Origin: Hyphomicrobiales bacterium
GTDB taxonomy: Bacteria; Pseudomonadota; Alphaproteobacteria; Rhizobiales; Beijerinckiaceae
NCBI GenBank assembly: GCA_016716745.1
Contig: JADJVD010000001.1
Coordinates: forward strand, 620,001-684,000
Direction of reading: 5' to 3'
DNA length: 64,000 bases
The notes beneath the pieces are model-generated. The model made no database searches, was not told the DNA's origin, and saw only the letters and a list, made by a program, of their open reading frames with translations. Made by a program: the position numbers and the translations under genes. Shown here piece after piece: positions 36,122 through 45,229 of this stretch; the stretch's first letter is position 1; each line of letters opens with the position of its first letter.

Positions 36122-36225
36122 TGCGACGCTCCGCCCTGCCGGGGCGCGCGCCTGTCCCGATGCGGGACAGTCGGACGCGCGCGCCGGCCAGTCGGCGGGG
36201 GCGCTTCAAGTTTCGGGCCGGAGCC

Positions 36226-37299
36226 TCAGGCGGTCTCGGAGGCGAACAGCAGAAAGCCCTCGCCAAGCGGATCGTCCGCCTCGACGATCAGCCGCTGCGT
36301 CCCGCTGTAGAAGGAGCGGCCGGACACGCGCACGCGCACGGCGGGGCGCCCGCCATAGTCGGCGACGCGCCGCGCCGTCGCGTCGAAGCCGTCGCCGGTC
36401 GGTCCGAGGAAGCGGCGCGGAACGCCCTCGCCGATGCGGCCGGACAGGAGGTCGAGCGCCATGCGCGCGGTGACGCCCGATCCAGTGGGCGAGCGGTCGA
36501 TCTGCCCTTCGCCGAACAGGCAGAGATTTCGCGTGGTCGCGGGCGGGGCGGCGTCGTCGGTGAGGATGACGCCGTAGAGAAAGGACAGGTCCGGCTGGTC
36601 TGGGTGCTGCGGCGCCTCGTGCAGCCGCGCGCCGGCGAACGCCGCCTTCGCCGCGCCGATCAGAACGGGCAAACCGTCGTCGAACGAGACGCCGAGGCGC
36701 GAGGCCGGCAACACCGCATAGAAGGCGCCGCCGAAGACTATGTCGGCCAGCGCGCGGCCGAAGCCCGGCGCGTCGAGAACGAGATCGGCGCGGTCGACAT
36801 AGGCCGGAACGCTCTCGAAGGCGGCGGCGACGACGCGGGCCCCCTCGAGTTGCGCCTCCACCTCGACCAACCCGCAGGGCAGTTCGAGACCGAAGCGCGC
36901 GCCGTTCCCGGCGGCGCGCACGAGGCCGGCCTCCACCGCCCAGCGGCCGATGGCGATGGTGGCGTGGCCGCACATGGTGGAATAGCCCGAGGCGTGGGCG
37001 AACAGGCAGGCGAGGTCGGCGCCGGGCAGCGCGGGCGCGACCGGGATCACGCCATACATGCCGGCATGGCCGCGCGGCTCATGCATCATGGCGACGCGCA
37101 GGCGGTCGTGCAGCTCCAGCGCCTGCCGGCGCTTGTCGAGGATCGTCGCGCCTTCGAGGCGCGGATAGCCGCCGACGACGATGCGCACCGGCTCGCCGGC
37201 GGTGTGCATGTCGACGACCTCGAGCGCGCGCCCGCTCGCGAAGGCGGCGGGCAGGAGCGGGGCGACGGCGCCGAACGCTTTCGTCGTCGCTTCGCCCAT
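36226..37299 (-). CDS. trans-3-hydroxy-L-proline dehydratase (proline racemase family)
   Basis: This 357-residue protein is a proline racemase superfamily member. The first catalytic residue is Cys110 in S-T-M-C-G-H; the second, Cys in racemases and epimerases, is Thr272 in D-R-S-P-T-G-S-G-V. Family knowledge links this Cys/Thr pair to dehydration of trans-3-hydroxy-L-proline to pyrroline-2-carboxylate rather than to epimerisation. The reaction would feed collagen- or plant-derived hydroxyproline into proline. No pyrroline-2-carboxylate reductase or dedicated transporter is adjacent. The fatty-acyl-CoA synthetase gene lies downstream on the same strand, probably unrelated. Confidence 0.85.
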   Translation of the reverse strand: MGEATTKAFGAVAPLLPAAFASGRALEVVDMHTAGEPVRIVVGGYPRLEGATILDKRRQALELHDRLRVAMMHEPRGHAGMYGVIPVAPALPGADLACLFAHASGYSTMCGHATIAIGRWAVEAGLVRAAGNGARFGLELPCGLVEVEAQLEGARVVAAAFESVPAYVDRADLVLDAPGFGRALADIVFGGAFYAVLPASRLGVSFDDGLPVLIGAAKAAFAGARLHEAPQHPDQPDLSFLYGVILTDDAAPPATTRNLCLFGEGQIDRSPTGSGVTARMALDLLSGRIGEGVPRRFLGPTGDGFDATARRVADYGGRPAVRVRVSGRSFYSGTQRLIVEADDPLGEGFLLFASETA

Positions 37300-37315
37300 T
37301 CCGCGCCCTTTCCCG

Positions 37316-39115
37316 TTACAGTCTGATCGCGCCGGAAACGATCTTCTCGCGCAAATCCATGTCGAGCGGCGTGAAACGCTGATGCGCCGCGTCGTTGAAG
37401 TAGAGCGGATCGAACACGCGCGCCGGGTCGAAGCCGTCGCCGACGAGATCGACCTTACGCTGCTTGAACGTTCCGGTCACGTCGAGGTTCTGGCGGAAGC
37501 GCAGGAACAGCGGCCGCGCGTAATCGGGCAGCGCGTCGCGCACATGTTTCCAGAACGCCGCCAGATCGAAGGCGTCCGGGTTCTCGATGACGAGCGATAT
37601 CATGCCGGCGCGCCCGTCATGGTTCGGCACGGCGACGCCGTAGACGGTCGATTCGACGAGGCCGGGGAAGCCGGTCAGGCGCTCGCTCACCTCGTTGGTG
37701 GAGACGTTCTCGCCCTTCCAGCGGAAGGTGTCGCCGATGCGGTCGACGAAGAAGAAATAGCCGTCGGCGTCCTTGCGCATCAGGTCGCCGGTGCGGAACC
37801 AGGAGTCGCCCTTCTTGAAGACGTCGCGCAGGATCTTCTTCTCGGTCGCCGCCTTGTCGGCGTAGCCCTCGAAGCGCGCGGCGGGCTTGTTCGGATCGTT
37901 GACGATCTCGCCGATCACCTCGCCCGTTTCGTCCGGCGCGCATTCGATGCAGAAGCCGCCGGCGTCGCGCACGGGGGTCTCGGTCTCGACGTCGAACTTG
38001 ACCACCTTGATGGGGAACTTGCTTTGCAGGAACCACGGAATGCGGCCGACGGCGCCGGGCCGCGAATCGAAGTTGAAGATCGAGCAGTTGCCTTCGGTCG
38101 CCGCGTAATATTCGCGGATCTCGGGAATCGCGAAACGGTCGCGGAAGGCGATCCATACGTCGGGGCGCAGTCCGTTGCCGAAGCACAGGCGGATGCGATG
38201 GCGCCTGTCGTAGTCGCCGGGCGGCGTGTTGACGAGGTAGCGGCAAAGCTCGCCGATGTAGCAGAAGATCGTGCAGTCGTGACGCACGATGTCGGCCCAG
38301 AACTCGCGCGCCGAGAATTTCTCGCGAATGACGCAGGAGCCGCCGTTGAGCAGCGCGACCCCGGCGCCGAGCACGCCGCCGACGGTGTGATACATCGGCA
38401 GGCACTGGTAGATGCGGTCGCTCTCTCCGGCGCCGGTGACGCCGGAGAAACCCAGCATCGCGAGCTGCACGCGATAGTGGTTCATGTTGGCGGCCTTCGG
38501 CAGGCCTGTCGTGCCGGAGGTGTAGATGAAGATGCAGCGATCCTCGATCGTCAGCGGCACGCGCTCCTCGGCCGTCAGGTTGGCGCCGTCGAACTGGCCG
38601 ATCATCTCGTCGAGACGGGGATAGCCGCACTCGCCGTAGCCGTAGATCGCGGCGCTCGCGGGGATGTGCGCCTTGGCCGCGCCGAGCGCGGGGGTGAGAG
38701 CGGAATCGACGATGATCGCCTTGGCGTCCACCACGGAAATGGAGTGGCCGAGCGAGGCGCCGGTGAGGCCGGTGTTGATCAGCGCGGTGACGCCGCCGGC
38801 CTTGGCGACGCCGAGCCAGATCGCCAGATACTCGGCGCGATTGCGCATCAGCAGCGCGACCACGTCGCCCTTGCCGATGCCGACCGACTGCGCCCAGCGC
38901 GCGTAGCGGTTCGTCCGCGCGTTCAGCTCGCGATAGGTGTAGGTCTCGCGCTCGGAAATCAGCGCGACCCGGTCGCCATATTTCTCGACCTGCGCCTCGA
39001 ACCGCTCGCGGATCGTGACGTCCTTGTTCTTGCCGATGGGAGTGGTGCGCTTGAGCGTGCGCAAGGCGCCGGAGAGGTAGGCGTAGTCGCTCTTCAGCCT
39101 GGCCGCGAAGCTCAT
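37316..39115 (-). CDS. long/very-long-chain acyl-CoA synthetase (FATP/FadD6 type)
   Basis: This 599-residue adenylate-forming enzyme has the P-loop I-Y-T-S-G-T-T-G-L-P-K-A, the FATP-type I-G-E-L-C-R-Y-L-V-N segment, Y-A-A-T-E-G-N, G-D-L-M-R-K-D and D-R-I-G-D-T-F-R-W-K-G-E-N-V-S. These features match the long-chain fatty acid transport protein/FadD6 branch that activates long or very long chains during uptake. The C-terminal K-Q-R-K-V-D-L and G-F-D-P are also typical. It lies just downstream of the hydroxyproline dehydratase gene (16-base gap) but shares no pathway with it. Confidence 0.88.
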   Translation of the reverse strand: MSFAARLKSDYAYLSGALRTLKRTTPIGKNKDVTIRERFEAQVEKYGDRVALISERETYTYRELNARTNRYARWAQSVGIGKGDVVALLMRNRAEYLAIWLGVAKAGGVTALINTGLTGASLGHSISVVDAKAIIVDSALTPALGAAKAHIPASAAIYGYGECGYPRLDEMIGQFDGANLTAEERVPLTIEDRCIFIYTSGTTGLPKAANMNHYRVQLAMLGFSGVTGAGESDRIYQCLPMYHTVGGVLGAGVALLNGGSCVIREKFSAREFWADIVRHDCTIFCYIGELCRYLVNTPPGDYDRRHRIRLCFGNGLRPDVWIAFRDRFAIPEIREYYAATEGNCSIFNFDSRPGAVGRIPWFLQSKFPIKVVKFDVETETPVRDAGGFCIECAPDETGEVIGEIVNDPNKPAARFEGYADKAATEKKILRDVFKKGDSWFRTGDLMRKDADGYFFFVDRIGDTFRWKGENVSTNEVSERLTGFPGLVESTVYGVAVPNHDGRAGMISLVIENPDAFDLAAFWKHVRDALPDYARPLFLRFRQNLDVTGTFKQRKVDLVGDGFDPARVFDPLYFNDAAHQRFTPLDMDLREKIVSGAIRL

Positions 39116-39266
39116 GCCGCGTGTCTCCCTCCCGGCGCGCGTGTGAACCCCGCGCGTTCCGGCGCCATCCTGCGGCGCCTCTCGTTCTTCGCATAGTGGG
39201 TTGTGCGGCAGATGGTCAATATATGAACGACCGACGCGCTGACGAAACCGCGAAATTCGCCGCCGC

Positions 39267-40388
39267 TCATCCCGCGGCCGGCGTGGCGGCGTCGGCGAAG
39301 GCGGCCCAGAGCCGCGTGACGAATTCCGGCGCGAGATCGCGGACGATGAACACCATGCGGCTGGCGCGATCCCCGTCCGGCCAACGCTCGAGCCGCGTCA
39401 CGGGATGAAAGACGTGCTGCACCCCGTGAATGACGAGGGGGCGGGCCGGATCGTCCGCGAGCGCGACGAGACCCTTCACGCGCAGGAGTTTCGGTCCGTG
39501 CGCGCCGCGCAGCAGCTCCAGAAACACGTCGAAGACATGCGGGGCGACGGGCGTCTCCCAGCGCATGGCGAAGGCGCGGATGTGGTCGCCATGGCGGTTC
39601 ACGTCGTGGCGATGGACGTGCGCATGATCGTGGCCGTGACGATGACTGTGGTCATGGTCATGGTCATGGTCGTGGCCATGATCGTGATCGTGCTGTTCCG
39701 CATAGGCCTCGGCCGCGAGCCAGGCGCGCACGTCGGCGCTCTTGGCCTCCGGTCGCCACGGGCCCGCGTCGAGCAGGCGGGCGGGCGTCGCCTCGCCGCG
39801 CGCGGCGTCGAGGATCGGCGCGCCGGGATTGAGCGCGCCGAGGCGCGCGCGCAGGGCGGCGAGGGCGGCGGCGTCCGTTACGAGATCGGTCTTGGTCAGC
39901 ACGAGGCGGTCGGCGACGGCGGCCTGCTTCACCGCCTCGGGCTGGGCGTCGAGGCTCGCCATGCCGTTGACCGCGTCGACCAGCGTGACGACGCCGTCGA
40001 GCCGGTAGCGGCGGGCGACGTAGGGGTGCTCCACGAGCGTCTGGAGGATCGGCGCGGGATCGGCGAGACCCGTCGTCTCGATCACGATCCGCCGCAGCGG
40101 CGCGAGCCGGCCATTGTCGATGCGGCGCGACAGATCCTCGAGCGTGGCGACGAGATCGCCCCGGATGGTGCAGCACAGGCAGCCGGAGGCCAGCAGCACC
40201 ATGTCGTCGCTCTTCTCGACGAGCAGATGGTCGAGGCCGATCTCGCCGAATTCGTTGACGATCGCCATCGTCGCCTCGAGCGCGGGATCTTTCAGCAGGC
40301 GGTTGAGCAGCGTCGTCTTGCCGGCGCCGAGAAAGCCGGTGATCACGGTGACGGGCAGGGGCGGGGGCGGACGGCGCGGCTCGGTCAT
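39267..40388 (-). CDS. CobW/ZNG-family GTP-binding metallochaperone
   Basis: The 373-residue protein is a G3E GTPase: Walker A G-F-L-G-A-G-K-T-T near 18-26, the metal motif C-L-C-C near 72-75, I-E-T-T-G-L-A-D-P and the guanine motif T-K-T-D. Between the GTPase and C-terminal CobW domain lies a long His/Asp stretch (over 20 His within 40 residues) that should bind zinc or cobalt. It probably hands metal to an enzyme under zinc limitation or to cobalamin synthesis; no riboswitch or Zur site was recognised. Its ATG overlaps the stop codon of the EamA gene by four bases, so translation is coupled. Confidence 0.88.
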   Translation of the reverse strand: MTEPRRPPPPLPVTVITGFLGAGKTTLLNRLLKDPALEATMAIVNEFGEIGLDHLLVEKSDDMVLLASGCLCCTIRGDLVATLEDLSRRIDNGRLAPLRRIVIETTGLADPAPILQTLVEHPYVARRYRLDGVVTLVDAVNGMASLDAQPEAVKQAAVADRLVLTKTDLVTDAAALAALRARLGALNPGAPILDAARGEATPARLLDAGPWRPEAKSADVRAWLAAEAYAEQHDHDHGHDHDHDHDHSHRHGHDHAHVHRHDVNRHGDHIRAFAMRWETPVAPHVFDVFLELLRGAHGPKLLRVKGLVALADDPARPLVIHGVQHVFHPVTRLERWPDGDRASRMVFIVRDLAPEFVTRLWAAFADAATPAAG

Positions 40389-41293
40389 GCGCCTTTTTCG
40401 CGCGCCCGGCGCGCCACGTCGAGAGCGAGTGCGGCGACGACCAGCGCCGCGCCGAGATATTGCGTCGCCGTGAGCCGCTCGCCGAGCCAGAGCGCGGCGG
40501 CGGCGATGGCGACGATGGGCTCCAGACAATAGATCAGCCCGGCGGCGGCCGCCGGCGTGCGGCGCATGCCGCGCATCTGCAGCACATAGGCGGCCATGTA
40601 GAGGGCGATGGTGACGAAGGCCGGCCAGGCGGCCGCGCGCCAGGCCGCGAGCGGCGCCGGGCCGCCCATGGCGAGGGCGAACAGCACGGCGATGGGGATC
40701 ATCGTCGCCTGCGCCCAGGCGACGGTGGCGACGCCGCCGCCGCCGGGCGCGCGGGCGGCGACAAAGAGCTGCGCCACCGCGCCGAGGCAGGCGAGCCCGG
40801 CGAGCGCCAGCCCGCGCGGATCGAGCGCGTCGAAGCTCGGGCCGATGGCGACGGCAAGGCCGGCGAAGGCGAGCGCGAAGGCGGCGAGGCCGAGCGGCGT
40901 CGGCCGCGTTCCGTCGACGAGTGGGCTCAGAATCAGGATCAGCAGCGGATAGGCGTAGAACACCATCACAGCGACGCCGACCGGGATGTAGCCGACCGCG
41001 CTGATGTAGCCGACGCCGACGCAGGCGCTGGCGAGGCCGAGGCCGATCAGCGCCGGCCAGTCCCGGCGCGGGGCGGCGAGGCGCCATCCCGCCAGACGGG
41101 CGAGCAGCACGAGCCCGGCGAACAGGAGGACGTTGCGCAGCGCCACGATGTCCGGTCCCGGCAGGCCCAGGCCCGCCGCCTCGCGCGCCGGCGCGGCGTT
41201 CAGCCCGTAGCAGAGCGCGGACAGGAACAGCGGTCCCGTTCCCGCGAGCGGCGCGGGGGCGCGCGATTGGCCGGGCGCGGTCGCCTCGCTCAT
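40385..41293 (-). CDS. EamA/DMT family transporter
   Basis: This 302-residue inner-membrane protein has ten predicted helices in two EamA repeats (Y-G-L-N-A-A-P and A-L-R-N-V-L-L-F-A-G in the first; R-G-M-R-R-T-P-A-A-A-A-G-L-I-Y-C-L-E-P-I-V-A near the end). The solute is unknown. It is translationally coupled to the CobW gene, an uncommon pairing that could mean export of a metal-related metabolite, or only chance. It is distinct in sequence from the YddG-like exporter near the start of the window. Confidence 0.83.
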   Translation of the reverse strand: MSEATAPGQSRAPAPLAGTGPLFLSALCYGLNAAPAREAAGLGLPGPDIVALRNVLLFAGLVLLARLAGWRLAAPRRDWPALIGLGLASACVGVGYISAVGYIPVGVAVMVFYAYPLLILILSPLVDGTRPTPLGLAAFALAFAGLAVAIGPSFDALDPRGLALAGLACLGAVAQLFVAARAPGGGGVATVAWAQATMIPIAVLFALAMGGPAPLAAWRAAAWPAFVTIALYMAAYVLQMRGMRRTPAAAAGLIYCLEPIVAIAAAALWLGERLTATQYLGAALVVAALALDVARRAREKGA

Positions 41294-41318
41294 GGGCGTC
41301 GCGGCGACGCTCGTGCGA

Positions 41319-41366
41319 CGTCTTGCGCGGCGTCTTGCGCGGCGTCTTTTGCGGCGTCTTGCGCGC
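41319..41366. repeat. four tandem 12-base units
   Basis: CGTCTTGCGCGG occurs four times in a row with few changes, between the carboxypeptidase stop codon and the EamA start. Read on the minus strand out of the carboxypeptidase frame, the units would encode A-Q-D-A or A-K-D-A repeats. Confidence 0.75.
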
Positions 41367-41369
41367 GCC

Positions 41370-42917
41370 TCATTCCGCGGCGGGCTTGGGGGCGGGCTTC
41401 ACGGCGGCTTTCGCCGAGGCTTTGGCCGCGCCTGTCGCGGCGGGCTTCGCCCCCGCCCGCGCGGTCGCGGCGGACGCTTTCGCTTCGCCGGCGGCGGACT
41501 TGCCGGCCTTGGCCGCATCCTTGCCGGGATGGGCCGGATCGACCTTGGCGAGCGCCTTGCCCGGCGCTTTCGCTTTGGCGGAAGCCTTGGCCTTGGCCGA
41601 AGCCTTCGCCTGACCGGCCGGGTCGGCGGCGCCGGTCAGACGCAGCGGCAGGGCGCCGGCGTCGGCCTCGAGCGGGGATTGCGCCTCGTCGATCACCTTC
41701 GGCTTCGGCGCGAAGGCGGTCGTCTCGGTCGGCTCGTCGACGGCCGGCGGTGCCGCCTTGCCCTTGTCCTTGCCGCGGCGCGGCTTGTCGGCGACCTCGA
41801 CGGCGGCGGCCGCGCCCGGTCGCATCACGGGGCCGGTCCAGCCCGGCGCGCGGCCGAGATAGACCGGGATCGGCTCGAAGCGCGGGCGCGGCAGGGCCGC
41901 CACGGCGCGCCCGCCGGCGGGCGAGGCGGTCATCCGGCCAGCGCTCTGGAGAATGAACTCCATCTGCGGGTTGTTGTTGAGATAGGCCTCCTGCCCGGCG
42001 ATCGGGACGTTCAGATCCTCGTCCTCGCCGAGCCAGCCGCCGCCGCGCCCGCGCCGCACGCAGACCTCGCCGCGCATGTTCGGCGCGGCGGAGACGCCGC
42101 CGGCCGGGATGCTCATCAGGTCCGAACCGCCGCCGCCCGAAAAGCCCTTGTCGAAGAGCTGGGCGGCCTTGGCCGTGCGCTCGCCGGCCGAGGGCGCGCC
42201 GAGCACCACCGCGATCAGGCGCCGGCCGCCGCGGCTGGCGCTCGCCACCACGTTGAAGCCGGCCGCGCAGGTGAAGCCCGTCTTCATGCCGTCGGCGCCG
42301 GGGTAGCGGCCGATCAACCCGTTGTGATTGGCCATGTAGCGCGATCCGAACTGGATCGCCCCGATGCTCCACAGCTCGCGATGCCCCGGAAAGTCGCGAT
42401 ACAGCGCACGAGCGAGGATCGCCATGTCGCGCGCCGAGGTGACCTGCCGGTCGTCGGGCAGGCCGTTCGGATTGACCCAGCGCGACTGCGTCATGCCGAG
42501 GCGGGCGGAGACGGCGTTCATCTCGGCCGCAAAGCCCTCGACCGAGCCGCCGACGCCCTCGGCGATCGTCACGGCGACGTCGTTGGCGCTCTTGACCATG
42601 ATGATCTTCAGCGCGTTGTCGAGCGTGATCTCCGAGCCCGGCTTGAAGCCCATCTTTGACGGGGCCATGCGCGCGGCGCGCGCCGAGACGACCATCGGCG
42701 TGTCGAGCGTGAGGCGGCCGCGGCGCACCGCGTCGAGCGCCACATAGGCGGTCATCAGCTTGGTGATCGAGGCCGGATACCAGGAGCGCGCGGCGTCCTC
42801 CTGATGCAGCACGGCGCCCGAATCGAGATCGACGACCAGCGAGGGGGTGGCCAGCGCCGCGGCGGCGGGCAGACACAGCAAGGCGGCGATCGCGCCGGCG
42901 CGGGCGTGCAGTTTCAT
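41370..42917 (-). CDS. D-alanyl-D-alanine carboxypeptidase with Ala/Lys-rich tail
   Basis: The 515-residue protein has a signal peptide (about 1-23, ending A-L-A) and a class A low-mass penicillin-binding domain: S50-I-T-K53, S110-A-N112 and K212-T-G214. It trims the terminal D-Ala of peptidoglycan stem peptides in the periplasm. The PBP5-like C-terminal domain is reduced; from about residue 365 the protein becomes a low-complexity Ala/Lys/Pro tail without the amphipathic anchor of DacA. The tail may bind wall polymers. The annotated start gives the normal signal peptide, with GAGG about twelve bases upstream. Confidence 0.88.
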   Translation of the reverse strand: MKLHARAGAIAALLCLPAAAALATPSLVVDLDSGAVLHQEDAARSWYPASITKLMTAYVALDAVRRGRLTLDTPMVVSARAARMAPSKMGFKPGSEITLDNALKIIMVKSANDVAVTIAEGVGGSVEGFAAEMNAVSARLGMTQSRWVNPNGLPDDRQVTSARDMAILARALYRDFPGHRELWSIGAIQFGSRYMANHNGLIGRYPGADGMKTGFTCAAGFNVVASASRGGRRLIAVVLGAPSAGERTAKAAQLFDKGFSGGGGSDLMSIPAGGVSAAPNMRGEVCVRRGRGGGWLGEDEDLNVPIAGQEAYLNNNPQMEFILQSAGRMTASPAGGRAVAALPRPRFEPIPVYLGRAPGWTGPVMRPGAAAAVEVADKPRRGKDKGKAAPPAVDEPTETTAFAPKPKVIDEAQSPLEADAGALPLRLTGAADPAGQAKASAKAKASAKAKAPGKALAKVDPAHPGKDAAKAGKSAAGEAKASAATARAGAKPAATGAAKASAKAAVKPAPKPAAE

Positions 42918-43040
42918 GAGTCGGCGACCTCGGGCGGAATCTGGTCGATCATTAAGCCGGCGCGCGGCTCGGGAAAAGGGGCCAGCGGCGGGGCGGCCTC
43001 CATGCACGCGCAGCATGGCGCGAATGCGGCGATTCTCGTA

Positions 43041-43069
43041 TGGCCGATCCCCGCTTGGCCGATCCCCGC
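43041..43069. repeat. tandem 14-base repeat upstream of uxuA
   Basis: TGGCCGATCCCCGC occurs twice, spaced one base apart, about 70-100 bases before the uxuA start. The 15-base period puts the copies about one and a half helix turns apart. A regulator site is possible. Confidence 0.5.
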
Positions 43070-43139
43070 ATTGCATTGTCGCCGCCGGCGCCGGAAGAAA
43101 GGCGGCGCGCGGCCAGGCCCGCGCCGGGAGGACGGAACG

Positions 43140-44336
43140 ATGGAGCAGAGCTGGCGCTGGTTCGGGCCGGGGGACGTGGTTCCGCTCTCCGCCATCGCGC
43201 AGGCGGGCGCGCGCGGCGTCGTCACTTCGCTGCACCAGATCCCCTATGGCGAGGTGTGGAGCGTCGCGGCGATCGAGGAGCGCAAGGCGCTGCTGGCGGC
43301 CGACCCGAAGCTTGGGCTTGGCTGGAACGTCGTCGAGAGCCTGCCGGTGCACGAGCGCGTCAAGCTGAACGAGGGCGACCTGTCGGGCATTCTCGACAAT
43401 TACCGCGCCTCGATGCGCAACCTCGCCGCCTGCGGGGTCAAGACGATCTGCTACAATTTCATGCCGGTGATCGACTGGACGCGCACCGAGCTGCGCCATC
43501 CCCTGCCAAACGGCGGCTCGGCGCTGCGCTTCAACGCGCATGAGTTCGCCGCCTTCGACTGCTTCATGCTCGAACGCAAGGGCGCGGAGGCGGACCATTC
43601 GCCGGAGGCGCTGCGCAAGGCGCGGGCATGGTTCGACGCGGCGAGCGAAAGCGAGCGCGACACGCTGCTCTCCAGCATCATGGCGGGCCTGCCCGGCGCG
43701 TTCGACCGCTACGACATTCCCGCCCTGCGGCGGATGCTGGCGCGCTACGCCGACATTTCGGCGGACGGGCTGCGCGAGAATCTGGCGCGCTTCCTCAAGG
43801 CGGTCATTCCGCTCGCGGAGGAACTGGGGATGCGCTTCGCCATCCATCCCGACGATCCGCCGCGGCCGCTGATGGGCCTGCCGCGCATCGTCTCCAATCA
43901 CGCCGATCTCGATTTCATCCTGAAGGCGGTCGACGCGCCGGCGAACGGAATTTGCCTGTGCACCGGCTCGCTCGGCGCGGGCGTGGCGAACGATCCGGTG
44001 GCGATCACGAAGGCGGTCGCTCCGCGCATCCATTTCGTGCATCTGCGCAACGTCGCCAAGGAGCCGGACGGCTCTTTCATGGAGGCCGAGCATCTGGCCG
44101 GCGACACCGACATGGTGGCGATGATCGAGGCGCTGCTCGCCGAACAGAAGCGCCGCAAGGCGGAGGGCCGGGCCGACTGGCGGATGCCGATGCGCCCCGA
44201 CCACGGGCACGAGCTGCTCGACGATGTCGGCAAGGGCTCGTTTCCGGGCTATTCCGCCATCGGCCGGCTCAAGGGGCTGGCGGAGCTGCGCGGCGTCATG
44301 ACCGCCGTGGCGCGGGCGAACGACCTGCCGATGTGA
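43140..44336 (+). CDS. uxuA: mannonate dehydratase
   Basis: The 398-residue enzyme dehydrates D-mannonate to 2-keto-3-deoxygluconate in hexuronate breakdown. UxuA hallmarks are M-E-Q-S-W-R-W-F-G-P, W-N-V-V-E-S-L-P-V-H-E, Y-N-F-M-P-V-I-D-W-T-R-T, the metal-binding H-P-D-D-P, C-T-G-S-L-G-A, I-H-F-V-H-L-R-N-V and the terminal R-P-D-H-G-H. The ATG with GGGAGGACGGAACG upstream was chosen because it gives M-E-Q-S-W, the known start. Other uronate genes (uxaC, uxuB, kdgK) are not next to it. Confidence 0.95.
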   Translation: MEQSWRWFGPGDVVPLSAIAQAGARGVVTSLHQIPYGEVWSVAAIEERKALLAADPKLGLGWNVVESLPVHERVKLNEGDLSGILDNYRASMRNLAACGVKTICYNFMPVIDWTRTELRHPLPNGGSALRFNAHEFAAFDCFMLERKGAEADHSPEALRKARAWFDAASESERDTLLSSIMAGLPGAFDRYDIPALRRMLARYADISADGLRENLARFLKAVIPLAEELGMRFAIHPDDPPRPLMGLPRIVSNHADLDFILKAVDAPANGICLCTGSLGAGVANDPVAITKAVAPRIHFVHLRNVAKEPDGSFMEAEHLAGDTDMVAMIEALLAEQKRRKAEGRADWRMPMRPDHGHELLDDVGKGSFPGYSAIGRLKGLAELRGVMTAVARANDLPM

Positions 44337-44357
44337 GGCGCGCCGGCGCCGGCCGTC

Positions 44358-45062
44358 TTACTGGCAGTCCTTCTGCACGCGATCCAGCGCCTGGCCGAGG
44401 CCGGACAGCGAGTAGGTGTCGGTCGACTGGTTGCCCTTCGCCGACGGCGCCTTGACGACGAGCTTGGCGCCCTTGCGCATGGCGTCGGCGAGCTGGGATT
44501 CCTCGGCGGCGTTCTTCACCCAGGCGTTCTCCCCCTTGGCCACGAGGGCGAAGGAGGACGCGCCGACCTCGGCCGTGCCGCCGGAGGCGCCTTCCTTCAG
44601 GGGGAAGCCCATCATGATCGAGATCTCGCCGCGCACGCCCTCGCCGGGGCGGGTCGAGATGAAGACGTAGCCGGCGTCGCGCTTCAGCGAGGCGGGCTGG
44701 CGCTCCTTCGGCTGGGCGAGGGCGTAGCAAATCTTCCCCTTGGCGCCCTGCGAGGTATAGGCGCCCCAATCGCCGAAGGTGGCGACGAGGAGCGGCTTGC
44801 CGCCGCCCGGCGCGGCGGCCGCGGCACCCTTTCCTTTCCCCTTGCCCTTCGTCTCGTCGGCCTTCGCCTCCGCGGCCTTGGGCTCGGCGGCCTTGGCGTC
44901 CGCCTTGGCCTTGCCCTTGGCGTCCTTGGCGGCCGCCTTCGTCTTGTCGGCCTGTTCGGCGGCGGCCTTCGCCTTGGCCGCCTTGGCCTTGGCGCTCTCC
45001 TGCGCGAGGGCGGGGGCGGTCAGGGCGGCGGCGAGGGCGAGAGAGATCAGGGTGCGAATCAT
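44358..45062 (-). CDS. IalB-family (invasion-associated locus B) exported protein
   Basis: The 234-residue protein has a signal peptide ending A-L-A-Q, a Lys/Ala-rich linker to about residue 85, and an IalB-type domain: A-T-F-G-D-W-G-A-Y, K-I-C-Y-A-L-A-Q-P, R-D-A-G-Y-V-F-I-S-T-R-P and a final K-D-C. Two cysteines at the ends of the domain could form a disulphide. In Bartonella IalB aids erythrocyte entry, but free-living Hyphomicrobiales carry many homologues of unknown function. The Lys-rich linker probably attaches to the cell wall or to nucleic acid; this is inference. Confidence 0.83.
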   Translation of the reverse strand: MIRTLISLALAAALTAPALAQESAKAKAAKAKAAAEQADKTKAAAKDAKGKAKADAKAAEPKAAEAKADETKGKGKGKGAAAAAPGGGKPLLVATFGDWGAYTSQGAKGKICYALAQPKERQPASLKRDAGYVFISTRPGEGVRGEISIMMGFPLKEGASGGTAEVGASSFALVAKGENAWVKNAAEESQLADAMRKGAKLVVKAPSAKGNQSTDTYSLSGLGQALDRVQKDCQ

Positions 45063-45229
45063 GCGGCGGACTCTAACGCGGTCGGGAGGGCGACGACAGT
45101 CGCGCCGCGAAGCCGGGCCCTCGCAGCGCGGCCGCGTTCTTGCGCCCGCATCGGGGCGAAATTCCGGCGTTGGCCGCCGGCGCGGGAGCGCTTAGGGTCG
45201 GATCACGTTCGACGGCATCGGGAGAGGAT

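Noticed and set aside
41319..41366. CRISPR-like array
   Set aside because: The units are contiguous 12-mers without spacers, and no cas gene lies in the window. No CRISPR array was seen elsewhere either.
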